Origin: Albugo candida
Taxonomy: Eukaryota; Oomycota; Peronosporomycetes; Albuginales
Assembly (NCBI GenBank): GCA_040437565.1
Contig: JBDOQK010000050.1
Span: forward strand, 1 to 64,000
Direction: 5' to 3'
DNA length: 64,000 nt
Made by a program: the position numbers and the translations under genes. Below, piece after piece: positions 1-10,858 of this stretch. The notes beneath the pieces were generated by a model. The model was not told the origin of the DNA and did no database searches. It saw only the letters and a program-made list of their open reading frames with translations. The stretch's first letter is position 1. Each line of letters starts with the position of its first letter.

Positions 1-695
1 TTAACTGAGACAAGTCAAGCAATTCAACTAGACATCAGCTCTACGAACAACCTCTATCAGGTAATAGGTAGAGTTGTAACCAGACTGCGCGGTGACTGAT
101 TTCTTCGTACTCTAGAGACTTTCAAAGAACTGGAAAAGTCAGTAAAAGTTCCAGCTTTCTGTACATATTTGTATCTTTGCACATTACAATGACCACTAAT
201 ACACTTGAAATAATTCCGTGCTCGCTTATTATATGAAAGTAGGGAATGTAAAAAAAAATACCAATTTGATATTGCGTTATTTTCCAAATCGACACAGGTA
301 ACACCAATGCTTTTGGGCACGCGGAGGACGCAAACTAAATTCTCCATGCCGATATATCGCTCCTATTGAGGAATTTGCTTCATTAATGGTATCGAGAACG
401 ATTACAGACTTCTTTTCGTGGAGAGATTTCAAATACCCTCCCGCTCAACTTCCAGGCCGGCAACCAAATACATCCAGATATTCTCGGCGTTTTAAGGTGT
501 CGTACACTTTGAAGAAGTACTTTTCACCGAGAATAGTGACTAACTGGCACTCCAGTTGCTCACATGCATCCGTAGACGTGACCATCACACGAACATACCC
601 CCTGGGAGTCTAGCCAGCTGTCCAAGTTCACGACAATACAGTAGAGACTCCTACGGTTGCCGTGGTCCCAGAGAAGTGATGTCAGTCATTTTCCC
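1..695. other. Repeat-like sequence without recognised gene
   Basis: No gene is recognised. A minus-strand open stretch (57-347, 96 codons) resembles no family I know. The A-rich string around 250-270 followed by taccaatttgat resembles the ends of the Mutator-like elements at 6660 and 8803, which hints at a decayed repeat. Confidence 0.3.
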
Positions 696-1520
696 TTGGG
701 AATGCGAGTCAATGCCTGACCCGTTCCCAAAATCATTGGAAAATTGCTTCCGCAATCTTGGAAGGCCTTGCAGCCTCAATTTTGATGGTCACAACTGACC
801 AATCTGGATACTCCCCGGCCTAAAGTTCCGATATTGCAGCAATATCTGAAGATTTGGGCTTTAAAAGCTCCACGCGGTCGTGCGTTTTCGCTCTAGCTGC
901 ATCTTCGCACAAGGATTCTTGCGACTTAAGAATTTCTTCCAGAGTGAGGATTTTGGTGTCATCCATACTAGTAGTTGCATTCGGGTCATCCCGTGACGAT
1001 GCAGTGACAGTACCGCATGTACTGTCTGTACCACCGGTACTACCGCTATTACCCTGTANNNNNNNNNNNNNNNNNNNNNNNNNNNNNNNNNNNNNNNNNN
1101 NNNNNNNNNNNNNNNNNNNNNNNNNNNNNNNNNNNNNNNNNNNNNNNNNNNNNNNNNNTTGGGAATGCGAGTCAATGCCTGACCCGTTCCCAAAATCATT
1201 GGAAAATTGCTTCCGCAATCTTGGAAGGCCTTGCAGCCTCAATTTTGATGGTCACAACTGACCAATCTGGATACTCCCCGGCCTAAATTCCGATATTGCA
1301 GCAATATCTGAAGATTTGGGCTTTAAAAGCTCCACGCGGTCGTGCGTTTTCGCTCGAGCTTCATCTTCGCACAAGGATTCTTGCGACTTAAGAATTTCTT
1401 CCAGAGTGAGGATTTTGGTGTCATCCATACTAGTAGTTACATTCGGGTCATCCTGTGACGATGCAGTGACAGTACCGCATGTACTGTCTGTACCACCGGT
1501 ACTACCGCTATTACCCTGTA
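696..1520. other. Assembly gap 1059-1158 with duplicated flanks
   Basis: Exactly 100 N separate two nearly identical direct copies, 696-1058 and 1159-1520. The left copy stops at the gap and the right copy starts after it, as expected for two overlapping contigs that were not merged. The copies differ at about five positions (for example gttgcattc against gttacattc), more than most other gap pairs here, so they may be two haplotypes. Confidence 0.85.
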
Positions 1521-1587
1521 CCGTCACACTGGGGGTGGGGGTACTTTCCTCGTCATCACACAGGGGTGATGACTCATCAACAATCAT
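1252..1587 (-). CDS. Unrecognised 111-codon ORF in repeat
   Basis: This minus-strand ORF encodes an acidic, Ser/Thr/Gly-rich N-terminal part followed by a charged, probably helical part (TLEEILKSQESLCEDEARAK). A partial near-identical copy lies across the gap to the left because of the contig overlap. I recognise no domain. The repeat-rich surroundings suggest part of a mobile element or a decayed gene rather than a host gene. Confidence 0.25.
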   Translation of the reverse strand: MIVDESSPLCDDEESTPTPSVTVQGNSGSTGGTDSTCGTVTASSQDDPNVTTSMDDTKILTLEEILKSQESLCEDEARAKTHDRVELLKPKSSDIAAISEFRPGSIQIGQL

Positions 1588-2676
1588 GCAGTCACTCCAT
1601 ACCGGGTGATCACGAGGGTTGTCACGTCACTACAAATGGGCGCTAGCACCCTGCGCTGTCTCTAAATGTCGACTTGAACCATTCCGTTGGAGAAGAATGG
1701 TGAAAACAGAATGAACAAGGTTGTCTTTTGAGCTTTTCCTACTCAATTGGCGGATTACGTAGCAGCCATCAAAAAGAGAAATAAAGCGAAGACTCAAAAG
1801 ATCATAGACCTCTTCATTCTTCGAACAATCTTCAAAGAGCGCTTGTGAAACTGGGTAAACGAAATGAACTACAGGAGGAAATTATGTGACTGTTGCCTCT
1901 AATTCAGGATACTCTAGGTGTATACTCAGTGGCAGTCAGGTGTAATTAATTTAGTTGAACTTTCACCAGCGCATTTTTTTGCTATATTTATCAACGTTCT
2001 ATCGTGAATGAAAAATAGAGATTTGCCGCCTCGCAAATAATTGCGGTGGCGAATGCCAAAGGACGCATTGCCGACATGCTTGTTGCAGGGGGACTTTTAT
2101 ATCCGAAATTCTTCAATACCAGTCTCTTAGTCTTCTTCAGCATCCTCTGAGACTGTTAACTCGACTTCTGGAGAAAGGTGCCATTGTTGGTAGATGTCGG
2201 ATGGAAAGAGAGCTTAGTCATCATCGAATTTCTGTAAAGTGAGTCCCAGCAGGGTAAACCATAAATTTCTTCGAAAGCATGCGTGCAATTGCCTGCCCTG
2301 TTGCCAGCCAAGACCTACTTGTATTCATCTTTTAATTTTATCAGAGCAAAGGGGGACATGTTACGCACTACAACATCATAAATCCTGTCATTCAGATCAT
2401 GGTAAACTCGACTGTCTGTTGCTGCAACTGTTATTCAAAACTCCATCCCTTTTGCTGTTGTAGAAAATTACTCAACTTCGCTCTTAGATCGCTTAGCTCC
2501 ATTGTTGACACCTTTAACCACCTTTTGATTGTGAATTGTGCTCCTTCAACTCGTGATGGATTATTATTCCTTGACTGAGGGTAAAACATTATCCATGTTG
2601 CTAAAAATGGCTCCTTGTGCACAAGCCATGTCTCTTTCAAGTAGAGCAATAATTTTTGGAAGTTGCTGCGGACACA
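1588..2676. other. No gene recognised
   Basis: Short open frames only, none with recognisable motifs or a believable exon pattern. Probably old repeat sequence like its surroundings. Confidence 0.3.
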
Positions 2677-2952
2677 CTCCTAAATATAGAAATTACAAAC
2701 ATAACCCCTACTTTCGTACCGCCATGTCCGCTGCTCTCAAGTCCACTTCTGGCTGGTGGCAGTAACTGTTAGACGATACTGTTTTAACAGGTCATCAAGG
2801 GCTTGCATTTCAACTGCAAGACCCATCACAGGTAAATTCCGACATCACCTGAACGGCTGTTTTGGTGACAACGTGACAGATGGGACGAAGAAAGACGGCC
2901 ACCACGTGGTACCAGACGGTCGCCATTTCAAATGTGACATAGTCAAGTTTGA

Positions 2953-3266
2953 AATGCCGTTGCACATGCATGTTGTAGTGTTGACATACAAGGTTAATGC
3001 TACTATATTTTCCTTTTACTTCTACCTTCTAAGCAACAAGTGCGATCTAAATACTTTTANNNNNNNNNNNNNNNNNNNNNNNNNNNNNNNNNNNNNNNNN
3101 NNNNNNNNNNNNNNNNNNNNNNNNNNNNNNNNNNNNNNNNNNNNNNNNNNNNNNNNNNNAATGCCGTTGCACATGCATGTTGTAGTGTTGACATACAAGG
3201 TTAATGCTACTATATTTTCCTTTTACTTCTACCTTCTAAGCAACAAGTGCGATCTAAATACTTTTA
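2953..3266. other. Assembly gap 3060-3159 with duplicated flanks
   Basis: Bases 2953-3059 are repeated at 3160-3266 around exactly 100 N. This is a contig overlap of about 107 bp inside the TIR element, not a biological tandem repeat. Confidence 0.85.
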
Positions 3267-3341
3267 ACACTAACACCATAAGAAAAGCTGAACTTATTTT
3301 AAGCAAAGTGAAAGTAGCCTAGTTTTAGAGAAGAAAAGAAT

Positions 3342-3505
3342 TCAGCCACGATTGGCTTGTATTGATTGCGCTCTTTTTGCTGATTCTAAATAAGCCTTCT
3401 GTGAAGCCTGCATTTTACGCAGATCATTGGCTCGAAACACATGAGCTGGTAATGCACCTCCACCAATAGCCTTCCCTTGCACAGCTTCATAAACGTAGTA
3501 GGATG
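3342..3505 (-). pseudogene. Coding-like fragment inside the TIR element
   Basis: An open minus-strand stretch ends in a stop at 3342-3344 and reads like real protein (GKAIGGGALPAHVFRANDLR, then a Lys/Ala/Gln-rich helix). I cannot name the family. No start codon or partner exon was found. It may be a host gene piece picked up by the element, or the tail of the element's own protein. Confidence 0.3.
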
Positions 3506-3989
3506 TAGGAAATCATCAACATAATATGAAATTATTATATCCGATTCAGTTAACCGGCTTTGACAACTAAACTCCTACTAGGCTACTTTCGCTTTGCTTA
3601 AAATAAGTTCATCTTTTCTTATGCTGTTACTGCCACCAGCTAGAAGTGGACTTGAGAGCAGTGGACATGGCGGTACGAAAGTAGGGGGTATGTTTGTAAT
3701 TTCTATTTTTAGGGATGGATAGACTCCTTAATTTACTTAATTGACGGTACGAAAGTAGGGGGTATGTTTGTAATTTCTATATTTAGGGTTGTGTCCGTAG
3801 TCAAAATAGGGTTTGTCCGCACCAATTCCCTAAATTCTAAGAATTATACTTTATTTTCATCTTTTCCCACGAGCTGGTAGGAGTTTCATGATTTCTGCTG
3901 TTCTGCCATTGTAAGAATGATTCTTGTAATTAGTTACTGTTAAAATCTGTGTTTTATCATGAAAAACATCACTTACGTGGGATCAATCG

Positions 3990-4290
3990 CTCATAAAATC
4001 ATCAAATTCTTTTGAAGTACCAAATTTGCCCTTATCGTTTGCCAGCATATTTTTGTCAATATGCGAACGACAAATGAGATACTTGCTTGTTGGGAATACG
4101 TCCTGGACAGCTCTTACTAAGGCAAGCTCGTGATCTATGAGTATGACCTTCGGAGAGGATATCCATTAAAGACATTTTTGACCTGATTTAACGTCCCTGT
4201 GTAGTCCTCCTGTTGCTCCTTCGGCAGGAATGTAAAGGATGATGAGAATGCTGAATTAAGGCAAATTAACCGAACAGCATGAAGCAGGAG
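3990..4290 (-). pseudogene. Mutator-like transposase fragment
   Basis: Minus-strand reading frames contain the order typical of MULE/FAR1-type transposases: FLPKEQQEDYTGTLNQVKNV, then a region reading like KVILIDHELALVRAVQDVFP, then YLICRSHIDKN. These match the central DDE part (the aspartate in the second block, and the conserved C..HI of the block that follows). The frame changes between blocks and both ends are missing, so it is a dead fragment. It differs in sequence from the two larger Mutator-like elements at 6660-10797. Confidence 0.6.
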
Positions 4291-4454
4291 AATTTTATAC
4301 TTGTTTTTCTTGTATGTACTGTACAGTACCCTACGGAAAAGATTGTCTGCTTTTCTTGATTTCTCGACTCACAACCGCAAGCTTACACTAGAACAAACCA
4401 CTGCCGAGCGTCCAAAAGTTTTAGAATATAGCTGAAACTGCACAAATATATACT

Positions 4455-5232
4455 TTGACAGCCGAGGAACGCTTGCGCATTGTGTCAATGAGCAGGCTGG
4501 TATCAAAGTTGGGGAAATTGCCTGCAAGCTCAACACAAATGAGCGACAGGTGCGACGCATCATGGAGAGGTGGAATAAAGAATACACAGTTTCCAAAGAA
4601 AAGCGCCGGAAGGCCGAGAAGGGAAGTCAGAACTCTAGTCCGCAGCACCAAGGATGCGAGACGTTCAACTCTGGCCAAAATTATCGTGAATATGTCAACT
4701 AAAGCTGGCCAGACTGCAGTCAGAGAGACTTTACATGCCGCTAGTCTCTTTGCTCGAGTGGGGGCTAAAACGTTTTTTTAACAAGCCACACACTGCTAAG
4801 AGGCTGGACTTTGCAAAAAGATATCAGAATTACACCATGAAGTTCTTGATAGCAATCTTCTGGACTGATGAGGCCGCCTCTGAAATTGGAAAGAATTTTT
4901 GCCGACCTCTGATCTGGAGATCTACCTATGAGAGGTACCGATCAGACTGTCTGGTACCTTCTTACAAGTCAGGGCGTTCTTCAGTGATGGTCTGGGCTAC
5001 CTTTAAAAATAGCAAGAAATGCCAGCTTGTGCGTATGGCGCCAAATCGTCGAACAGCAATTGACTTGTAATGCTGGAACTGCCGTTCTCATGGTAGATGG
5101 TGCGCCTATCCATCGCGCATAAGCTCCCGAAAAATGGCGTGACGAGCGCAGCGTTGGCAGGCTAGAATGGCCGGCAAACTCTCCTTGTATCAATCCCGTT
5201 GAGAATGTCACCAAGTTTCACGGGAAGATTAC
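4455..5232 (+). pseudogene. Tc1/mariner transposase relic
   Basis: Three consecutive frame segments follow the Tc1/mariner order. The N-terminal segment (4455-4780) has a helix-turn-helix-like start (LTAEERLRIV) and a GRPRREV linker. The middle segment (4735-5070) has FAKRYQNYT, FWTDEA and SGRSSVMVWATF, matching the SDE/TDE aspartate block and the VMVWG block. The last (5085-5232) has VDGAPIHRA and WPANSPCINPVENV, matching the DNAPxH and SPDLNPIEN blocks. At least two frame changes and a stop separate the segments. Terminal inverted repeats were not located. Confidence 0.7.
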
Positions 5233-5544
5233 TCGTCACGTGTGTAGCATGCTTGGGAAGTCAAAGTATTTGTTTCTTTGAGTGATAAAAATTGGGGGCG
5301 GACAATCTTTTCGGGAGGGTACTGTACGGTCCAAGAAAACAACAGAACGAAAGCGTCGTGTCAATTTGATAGACTCTGGATTGCAAAAAAAGTCTCGTGA
5401 GACTGTTGTCATTCCTGCATTGTGTTGAAGAGATGCATTGTCTTCCTTGAGCTCCTCAAGTAGTTATGCGATTTGTGTTTCGCCAGTGAGGGACTGATTT
5501 CGCATCTTACCCTGGAAAAGTGAAAGGGTTAGGATAAAATCAAA

Positions 5545-5644
5545 NNNNNNNNNNNNNNNNNNNNNNNNNNNNNNNNNNNNNNNNNNNNNNNNNNNNNNNN
5601 NNNNNNNNNNNNNNNNNNNNNNNNNNNNNNNNNNNNNNNNNNNN
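5545..5644. other. Assembly gap without duplicated flanks
   Basis: Exactly 100 N. Unlike most gaps in this window I see no repeat between the sequences on either side, so real sequence of unknown length may be missing. Confidence 0.9.
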
Positions 5645-5759
5645 CTTTGGTCATTTGAAAGGACAAGGGCGGTGGTAAATTGGAGCGCGAAGTTAACGTG
5701 CACGTGGCGTTGCAAGAGATTGGCAGGTGTAAATTGTGCTATTTTTTTCTCAGCTGGCT

Positions 5760-6298
5760 TGACTTCGCGTTCTCTACCCTATTCTATGCCAAATCAGGTC
5801 AAAAGGTCCTCGTGTGGGACTCAATGCGTGTGCATGTCGCAAACGTTTTAAAGGGTAGATGCGCCGAGGAAAGGATCCTACCGGTTGTGGTCCCTGGTGG
5901 ACTAACACGCTACATCTAGGCTGGCGATATTGGCAGGTACAAAGCATTCAAGGATCATGTATCTTCTGTGAGAGATGCTTGGAAAGCGTCCTACCAATTT
6001 GGGTACACGAGAGTGAGAAACCGAAGCCACCGACCATCAAGGTAGTTGCGAGCTGGTTTGAAGATGCGTAGAAGCTGTGCCGGAGTTTGTGATCCAAAAA
6101 GCTATTCTCAGTGCAGGGTTTCCTGACAGCAACGTATATTGACACATTTATCGCCCTGATGTCTATGGCACGCTTTTTCGTGAGCAATGGCTTGCCCGTG
6201 ATCAGGACATCGAGTCGATTGATGTACTTCCCTATATACCTGCTGATGACTTTGATGAACTGTTCTTGATGCTGGCGCGGAATAAAAAGCGGTTCTGA
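5760..6298 (+). pseudogene. Pogo/CENP-B-like (DDE_1) transposase relic
   Basis: Plus-strand frames carry the C-terminal half of a DDE_1 transposase: VLVWDSMRVHVANVLK (catalytic Asp plus the conserved downstream His), VVVPGGLTRYI followed by the conserved AGDIGRYKAFKDHV, and a tail with IESIDVLPYIPADDFDEL ending at a stop near 6298. The VxPGGLT and DIxxxKxFK blocks are typical of pogo/jerky/CENP-B relatives. A stop after LTRYI and several frame changes show it is dead. The N-terminal DNA-binding half is lost, perhaps in the gap at 5545-5644. Confidence 0.65.
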
Positions 6299-6659
6299 AT
6301 ACAAAACCTTTTTTTGGTGGAGGGAGTTTTGCCGCAGATTTTCGGTGGAGTTCTTTATAGACGAACGCATAGCCTCCAATGAATGCAAACTCTTGTATAG
6401 CTTTGAAGAGCTCTTTAAATGCCTTGTAGGTTTGGTGTAGTGGTGCAGAAGCATATTGCAATCTTGTAGGTAGCGTATAGAAATAGAAGTATGTGCTAAA
6501 TGGAGATTGTCATAAGTATTACCCTATCACAGTTGAAATTTTTTGTGTATAAGTCAATCACAAATAATTCTCAATTGAAGTTGTTGGAGCCACAATTGAG
6601 GGTGTGTATCGATGTAATTAATTAGAAAAATAAAATATTTATGTTTGTTTAAGTGGATA
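6299..6659. other. Spacer with unrecognised minus-strand ORFs
   Basis: Two overlapping minus-strand ORFs cross this interval (5948-6454 and 6108-6461), but they run antisense through the pogo relic and show no recognisable motif, so I treat them as shadows. The rest is AT-rich. Confidence 0.35.
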
Positions 6660-8121
6660 AAAAAATATACCAATTTGATAAATAAATTAAAAAATATATA
6701 CCAAGGCTGTATACGTACGGATATACACATGTGTAGTATTGTAACGAGGAAAACCCAGTCTTGGATTAAAAAGCTCTGATCAATAATGCACTATGTAGTA
6801 AGGATAGTAAAGCATACAATTACGCGTCCCTTATTGCGCAAATCCTGCGAATATGGCCAGATTGGTTGCACATTCCACATCTCGTTCGCTTGCACGTCAC
6901 GTCACGTTCGATCCCCATCAAGCAGTCGATGATAGGAAGGCTCCGAATTCCCTTTAACACGATACTACTGACTCCACGTTTTCTGATGTCAAAGTGTTGT
7001 ATTTTGGACATGATGAGTAACCTGTTGACCAATCTTCACGCTCAGCCTCCTGAAGCTACAACAGCACACTGCTGCTCGAACTTGTGATATTCGCTTTCGC
7101 CTTCTCGTACTCTTCTGTTGTTCGTTAACGAGCCAATATCCACGCCAAATTCCTTAACAACTTTAACTTGTATTTCTTTTTGAAATTTTCCATCAAATGC
7201 CGGAAGCAGAATAATGTGGGGCGTCGGGTGCCGATGTATGCATAGTTTTCATAACCCCCTTGTCCCTATACGATATCACGAATGCAGGAGATAGCTTGAG
7301 GTGAGATAGTAGAGCTTCAGAATACAGCTCCAGTTATCTTTATTCTCTACCGACACAAGCCTAACTCCGATGATTTGGATCTCGTTGTTTCTAACAAGGG
7401 AGATCCCACCGATTGATGTCTTTACAAATGTGCTGTCCACGGATATCTCACGCTCATTGTATGACTTATATGCTTATAGTCCTTCCCAGAGAATGATACT
7501 TAACCGTAGGAATTCATCATTTACGATATCAAGCCTCGCTTCGTGGCCTGAAATCTTTATTCCAGCCATGTACGATAGATTGAGGCTGTATTTCTTAATA
7601 TCACTTCCTTATACCTCAAGCTTCAAAATTTGGAGTTCGTGAGCACAGTGCATATATGTGGTAGAATGCGCTTGGTTTGTATCATCACCAATCACTTTCC
7701 TACCGGAGATTATGGCCATATCTCTGACTGCAAGATTTGAATCAGTTTGTTATATATCTACGAGATGTCCTTAGAGATTAAGGTACTTGACAGGCGTGCC
7801 AAGAAAACTTTATTGAAGGGCTGATTGTCTGCGAAAAGGAAAACTGCATAACAAAGAGAAGTCATGTTGTGTGCACACTGCTTTATAACGTCTGTCACTT
7901 GATACCACACGAAACGGACGGTTACATTCTCGGTGTACTTAATTACTGCTTAAATTTTGTCCCTTTTATTGGCATGACTCCTGTTATCGAAAGAAGCTGC
8001 TGCTAATTTGTGTCGTCGCTTTTATTTCTGATATTGAAGTTTGCAATGTGTATATCCGAACGTATAGTATACAGCGTTGATATATTTATTTTATTTATTT
8101 ATCAAATTAGTATATTTTTGT
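6660..8121 (-). mobile_element. Mutator-like element 1, degraded and deleted
   Basis: The ends (about 6660-6730 and 8046-8121) are inverted repeats sharing taccaatttgataaataaa and a conserved inner block ending tatacacat. Minus-strand frames between them give a MULE transposase with several stops. In order they show an N-terminal segment, an IQIIGV segment, and RLVNRLLIMSKIQHFDIRKRG followed by a CCHC-type knuckle (RCGMCNQSGHIRRIC) at 6820-6880. Compared with element 2 the SWIM zinc-finger region is missing: IERDVTCK joins almost directly to the knuckle. Same family as the element at 8803, opposite orientation. Confidence 0.7.
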
Positions 8122-8800
8122 AGGGAGCCGCTATGGCCACAGACATCAATACTACGGCCACAGACAATTGATATAACCAATCACAGCTCACAAAATTATA
8201 TTGTTGCTAATTACGACAGAACTGGCGAAGCAGCAAATAAAAATTATACCTTTCGCGCAGCCGACCCCACTTGGTGACATTTTCAACATATCAACCGGAA
8301 GATCTCATATTACACCCTTCGGAAAGTATTCAACAGGTTAGTTTATAATATTTCTTTCTTCCTACGTGTTTTTTCCAATTACTAAAGTTTCGCAATGCAA
8401 GCTACAAAAAGCTCCATGTCCAATGGCAACCGGCGCGAAGCCATGCTCTTCTACTTATATTACTAAATACTTTTAATTCTGAAAATAGAATTTATATCAA
8501 CAAAAAATAAATAATGTAAGAAAAAATGATTTTTTATTTTCTTAACAGCAACAGCCACCTTTCCAACATCCTCATCTTTAGTCTTCAATATTAACCTACT
8601 ATATACAGATATCAGGAAAAAAAACCTTGCCTACGCTAGAACAAAATAACTAGTAAGAAACAGAATGAGTTCGTGTACAAAAGTAGACAAGTGGCCTGAT
8701 TGGCTAGCGTAATTAGCAACAATTAAATTTTGTGAGCTGTGATTGGTTAGATCAATTGTCTGTGGTCGTAGTATTAATGTCTTTGGCCATAGCGGCTCCC
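8122..8800. repeat. Inverted-arm spacer between two Mutator-like elements
   Basis: Two arms of about 93 bp, 8122-8216 and 8708-8800, are inverted copies of each other (gggagccgctatggcca at the left, tggccatagcggctccc at the right, with few differences). Each arm directly abuts the inner terminal repeat of a flanking Mutator-like element. The roughly 490 bp centre is AT-rich and has no recognisable gene. The arms are absent at the outer ends of both elements (6660 and 10797). Confidence 0.75.
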
Positions 8801-8802
8801 TA

Positions 8803-10797
8803 TAAAAAAATGTACCAATTTGATAAATAAATAAAAAAAATATACCAAGGCTGTATACTATACGTACGCATATACACATTACACATTTCAGTATTAGGAT
8901 GAAAAGCGAGGACGAAGAACAGCAAAGTAGCAGCAGTTTCTTCGGAAACAGGAGTTATGCCAATGAAGGGGATATAATTTAAGCAGTAATTGAGTACAAC
9001 CGAGAATGTAATCGTCCGTTTCGTGTGATATCAAGTGACAAACGGCATTATAAAGCAGTGTGCACACAACATGGCTGTTTCTTCGTTGTGCGATTTGCCT
9101 TTTTGCGAACATTCAGTCCTCCAAGAAGTTTGTTTTGCGCTCCTATGAAATATCCGAATCGTGAAAGGCGTGTCGTAGATATACCACTGCGAAACAAATT
9201 CCATTCAATCCTGCAGTCAGAGATATGGCCATAATGTCCGGTAGGAAAGTGACTCCCGTGATGGTACAAACGAGGTTGGTGAGGGACGAAGGGATTTCCG
9301 CCCCATATAAAAATTGTGCTTAAGCACTCAAAACGTTGAAGCTTGAGGTATACGAAAGCAATTTTGAGCAATAAAGCCTCATTCCATCCTACATGGCTGC
9401 ACTAAACATTCGAGGCCACGAAGCCAAGCTTGGAATCGTAGAGAATGAATTCATGCGTTTGAGTATCATTTTCCGGGAAGTGCTTCGAGCATATAAGTCA
9501 TATAGTGAGCGTGGGATATCCGTGGACGGCACATTCATGAAGGCATCAATCGGTGGCGTAATACTTGTTGTGTGCTTTCGAAATGGAAACAACGAGATCC
9601 AGATTGTCGGAGTCGGGATCGTGTCGGTAGAGGATGAAGATAAATAAGCTGGTTTTTGAAGTTTCTACTCTCTCACATCCAGCCATCTCCTGCATTCGTG
9701 ATATCGGGTAAAGACAAGGGAATTGTGAAAGATATGCTCATATCGGCACCAGACGTCCCACAATTTTTCTGCTTCCAGCATGTGATGGAAAATTTCAACA
9801 AAAAATACAAGTTTGAGCTGTTGAAGAATTCGGCGTGGATATTCTCGTCCACGGACAACCGTGGAGTAAGAGAAAGCGAAGCTGAATATTGCCAATTTGC
9901 ACAGCAGTGCGCTGGTATGGATACAGAGAGTTGGTCGTGAAAATTGGTCAACAGCTTACTCACCATATCGAAGATACAACACTTTGGCATCAAGCAACGT
10001 GGAGGTGGTAAACAGCTTGTTGAAGGGAATTCGAACTCTTCCTATCATCTATTGCTTGATGGGAATAGAACGTTACGTGGCGTGCAAGTGGGCTGAAAAT
10101 ATCAGCAAAGTGAAAGGCTAGGTAGTACCAACTCCAAATGCATCACGAAAGGTAGATAAAAAAATGGCCGCTGCGAGGTGGGGTGAAATTGATGAATGCT
10201 CGACCTGTTACTACATCGTCGCAATCCGCTCAGGGGTGGGGAGTATTCTGGTGAAATTTGCAGTTCAATTCCGCATTGAAGTTTTTTTATGCTCGTGTGG
10301 GTACTTTGAAGATGTTGGCTCGCGTTGCATTCATGCATTACTAGCATTGAATCGTTCTCGGAAACTGCTCAACATGGTCACGTATTTTCGTGACTCCTGG
10401 GAATCATCGACGTTTGCGGCCGCCTATTCTGAGAGATCTGCCGATAAAATAATGCCAATCGTGCAGAAAGTGTGCAACGCTCCATCTATTATGAGATAAA
10501 GGGTGCCCAAAGAAGAAGCGGATTCCATCGCAACAAGCTACTGGGAAAATGGATAAGCGCCGAACGAGATGTGGAATGTGCAACCATTTTGGCTCTAATC
10601 GAAGGACCTGTCCGATAAGGGACGCATAATTGTATGCTTCGTTATCCTTACTACATAGTGCATCATTCATCAGAGTTTTGCATCCTAATCCGGGTTTTCC
10701 TCGTTATAATCTTAGTCATGTGTATTTGCGTATGCATAGTATACAGCCTTGGTATATACCTTTTATTTATTTATCAAATTGGTATACTTTTTTATAA
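8803..10797 (+). mobile_element. Mutator-like element 2, transposase relic
   Basis: Terminal inverted repeats of about 78 bp lie at 8803-8880 and 10718-10797. Plus-strand frames between them give a MULE transposase in the usual order: a short N-terminal zinc-finger-like part (8900-9240), a DDE core beginning SVDGTFMKASIGG and continuing VGVGIVSVEDEDK (9393-9647), FVISGKDKGIVKD and FFCFQHVMENF (9656-9940), a SWIM finger CSCGYFEDVGSRCIHALLAL (about 10290-10350), and a terminal CCHC-like knuckle RTRCGMCNHFGSNRRTC ending at a stop near 10629. Several stops and frame changes make it inactive. No clear 9-bp target duplication was seen. Confidence 0.75.
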
Positions 10798-10858
10798 TCC
10801 CATTTTTGAGATTATCATCGATAAAACAAATTTCAAAGTCCGACACTCTAAATCAATC

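Larger units (their letters stand above)
2677..3789. mobile_element. Degraded TIR-bounded DNA element
   Basis: An inverted repeat of roughly 90 bp bounds this segment. The left arm (about 2677-2768) contains gaaattacaaacataacccc; its reverse complement lies at about 3620-3720. A second inverted pair lies inside it (about 3270-3322 and 3573-3620). The outer part of the right arm is repeated in direct orientation (3671-3714 and 3745-3788, both starting cggtacgaaagtaggggg), so the right end is doubled or a related copy inserted beside it. No transposase was found inside; a coding-looking fragment lies on the minus strand at 3342-3505. I read it as a non-autonomous DNA transposon; the superfamily is not assigned. 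Confidence 0.55.

Noticed and set aside
5948-6461. Two minus-strand ORFs of 117 and 168 codons
   Set aside because: They run antisense to the recognisable pogo transposase and show no motif of their own.
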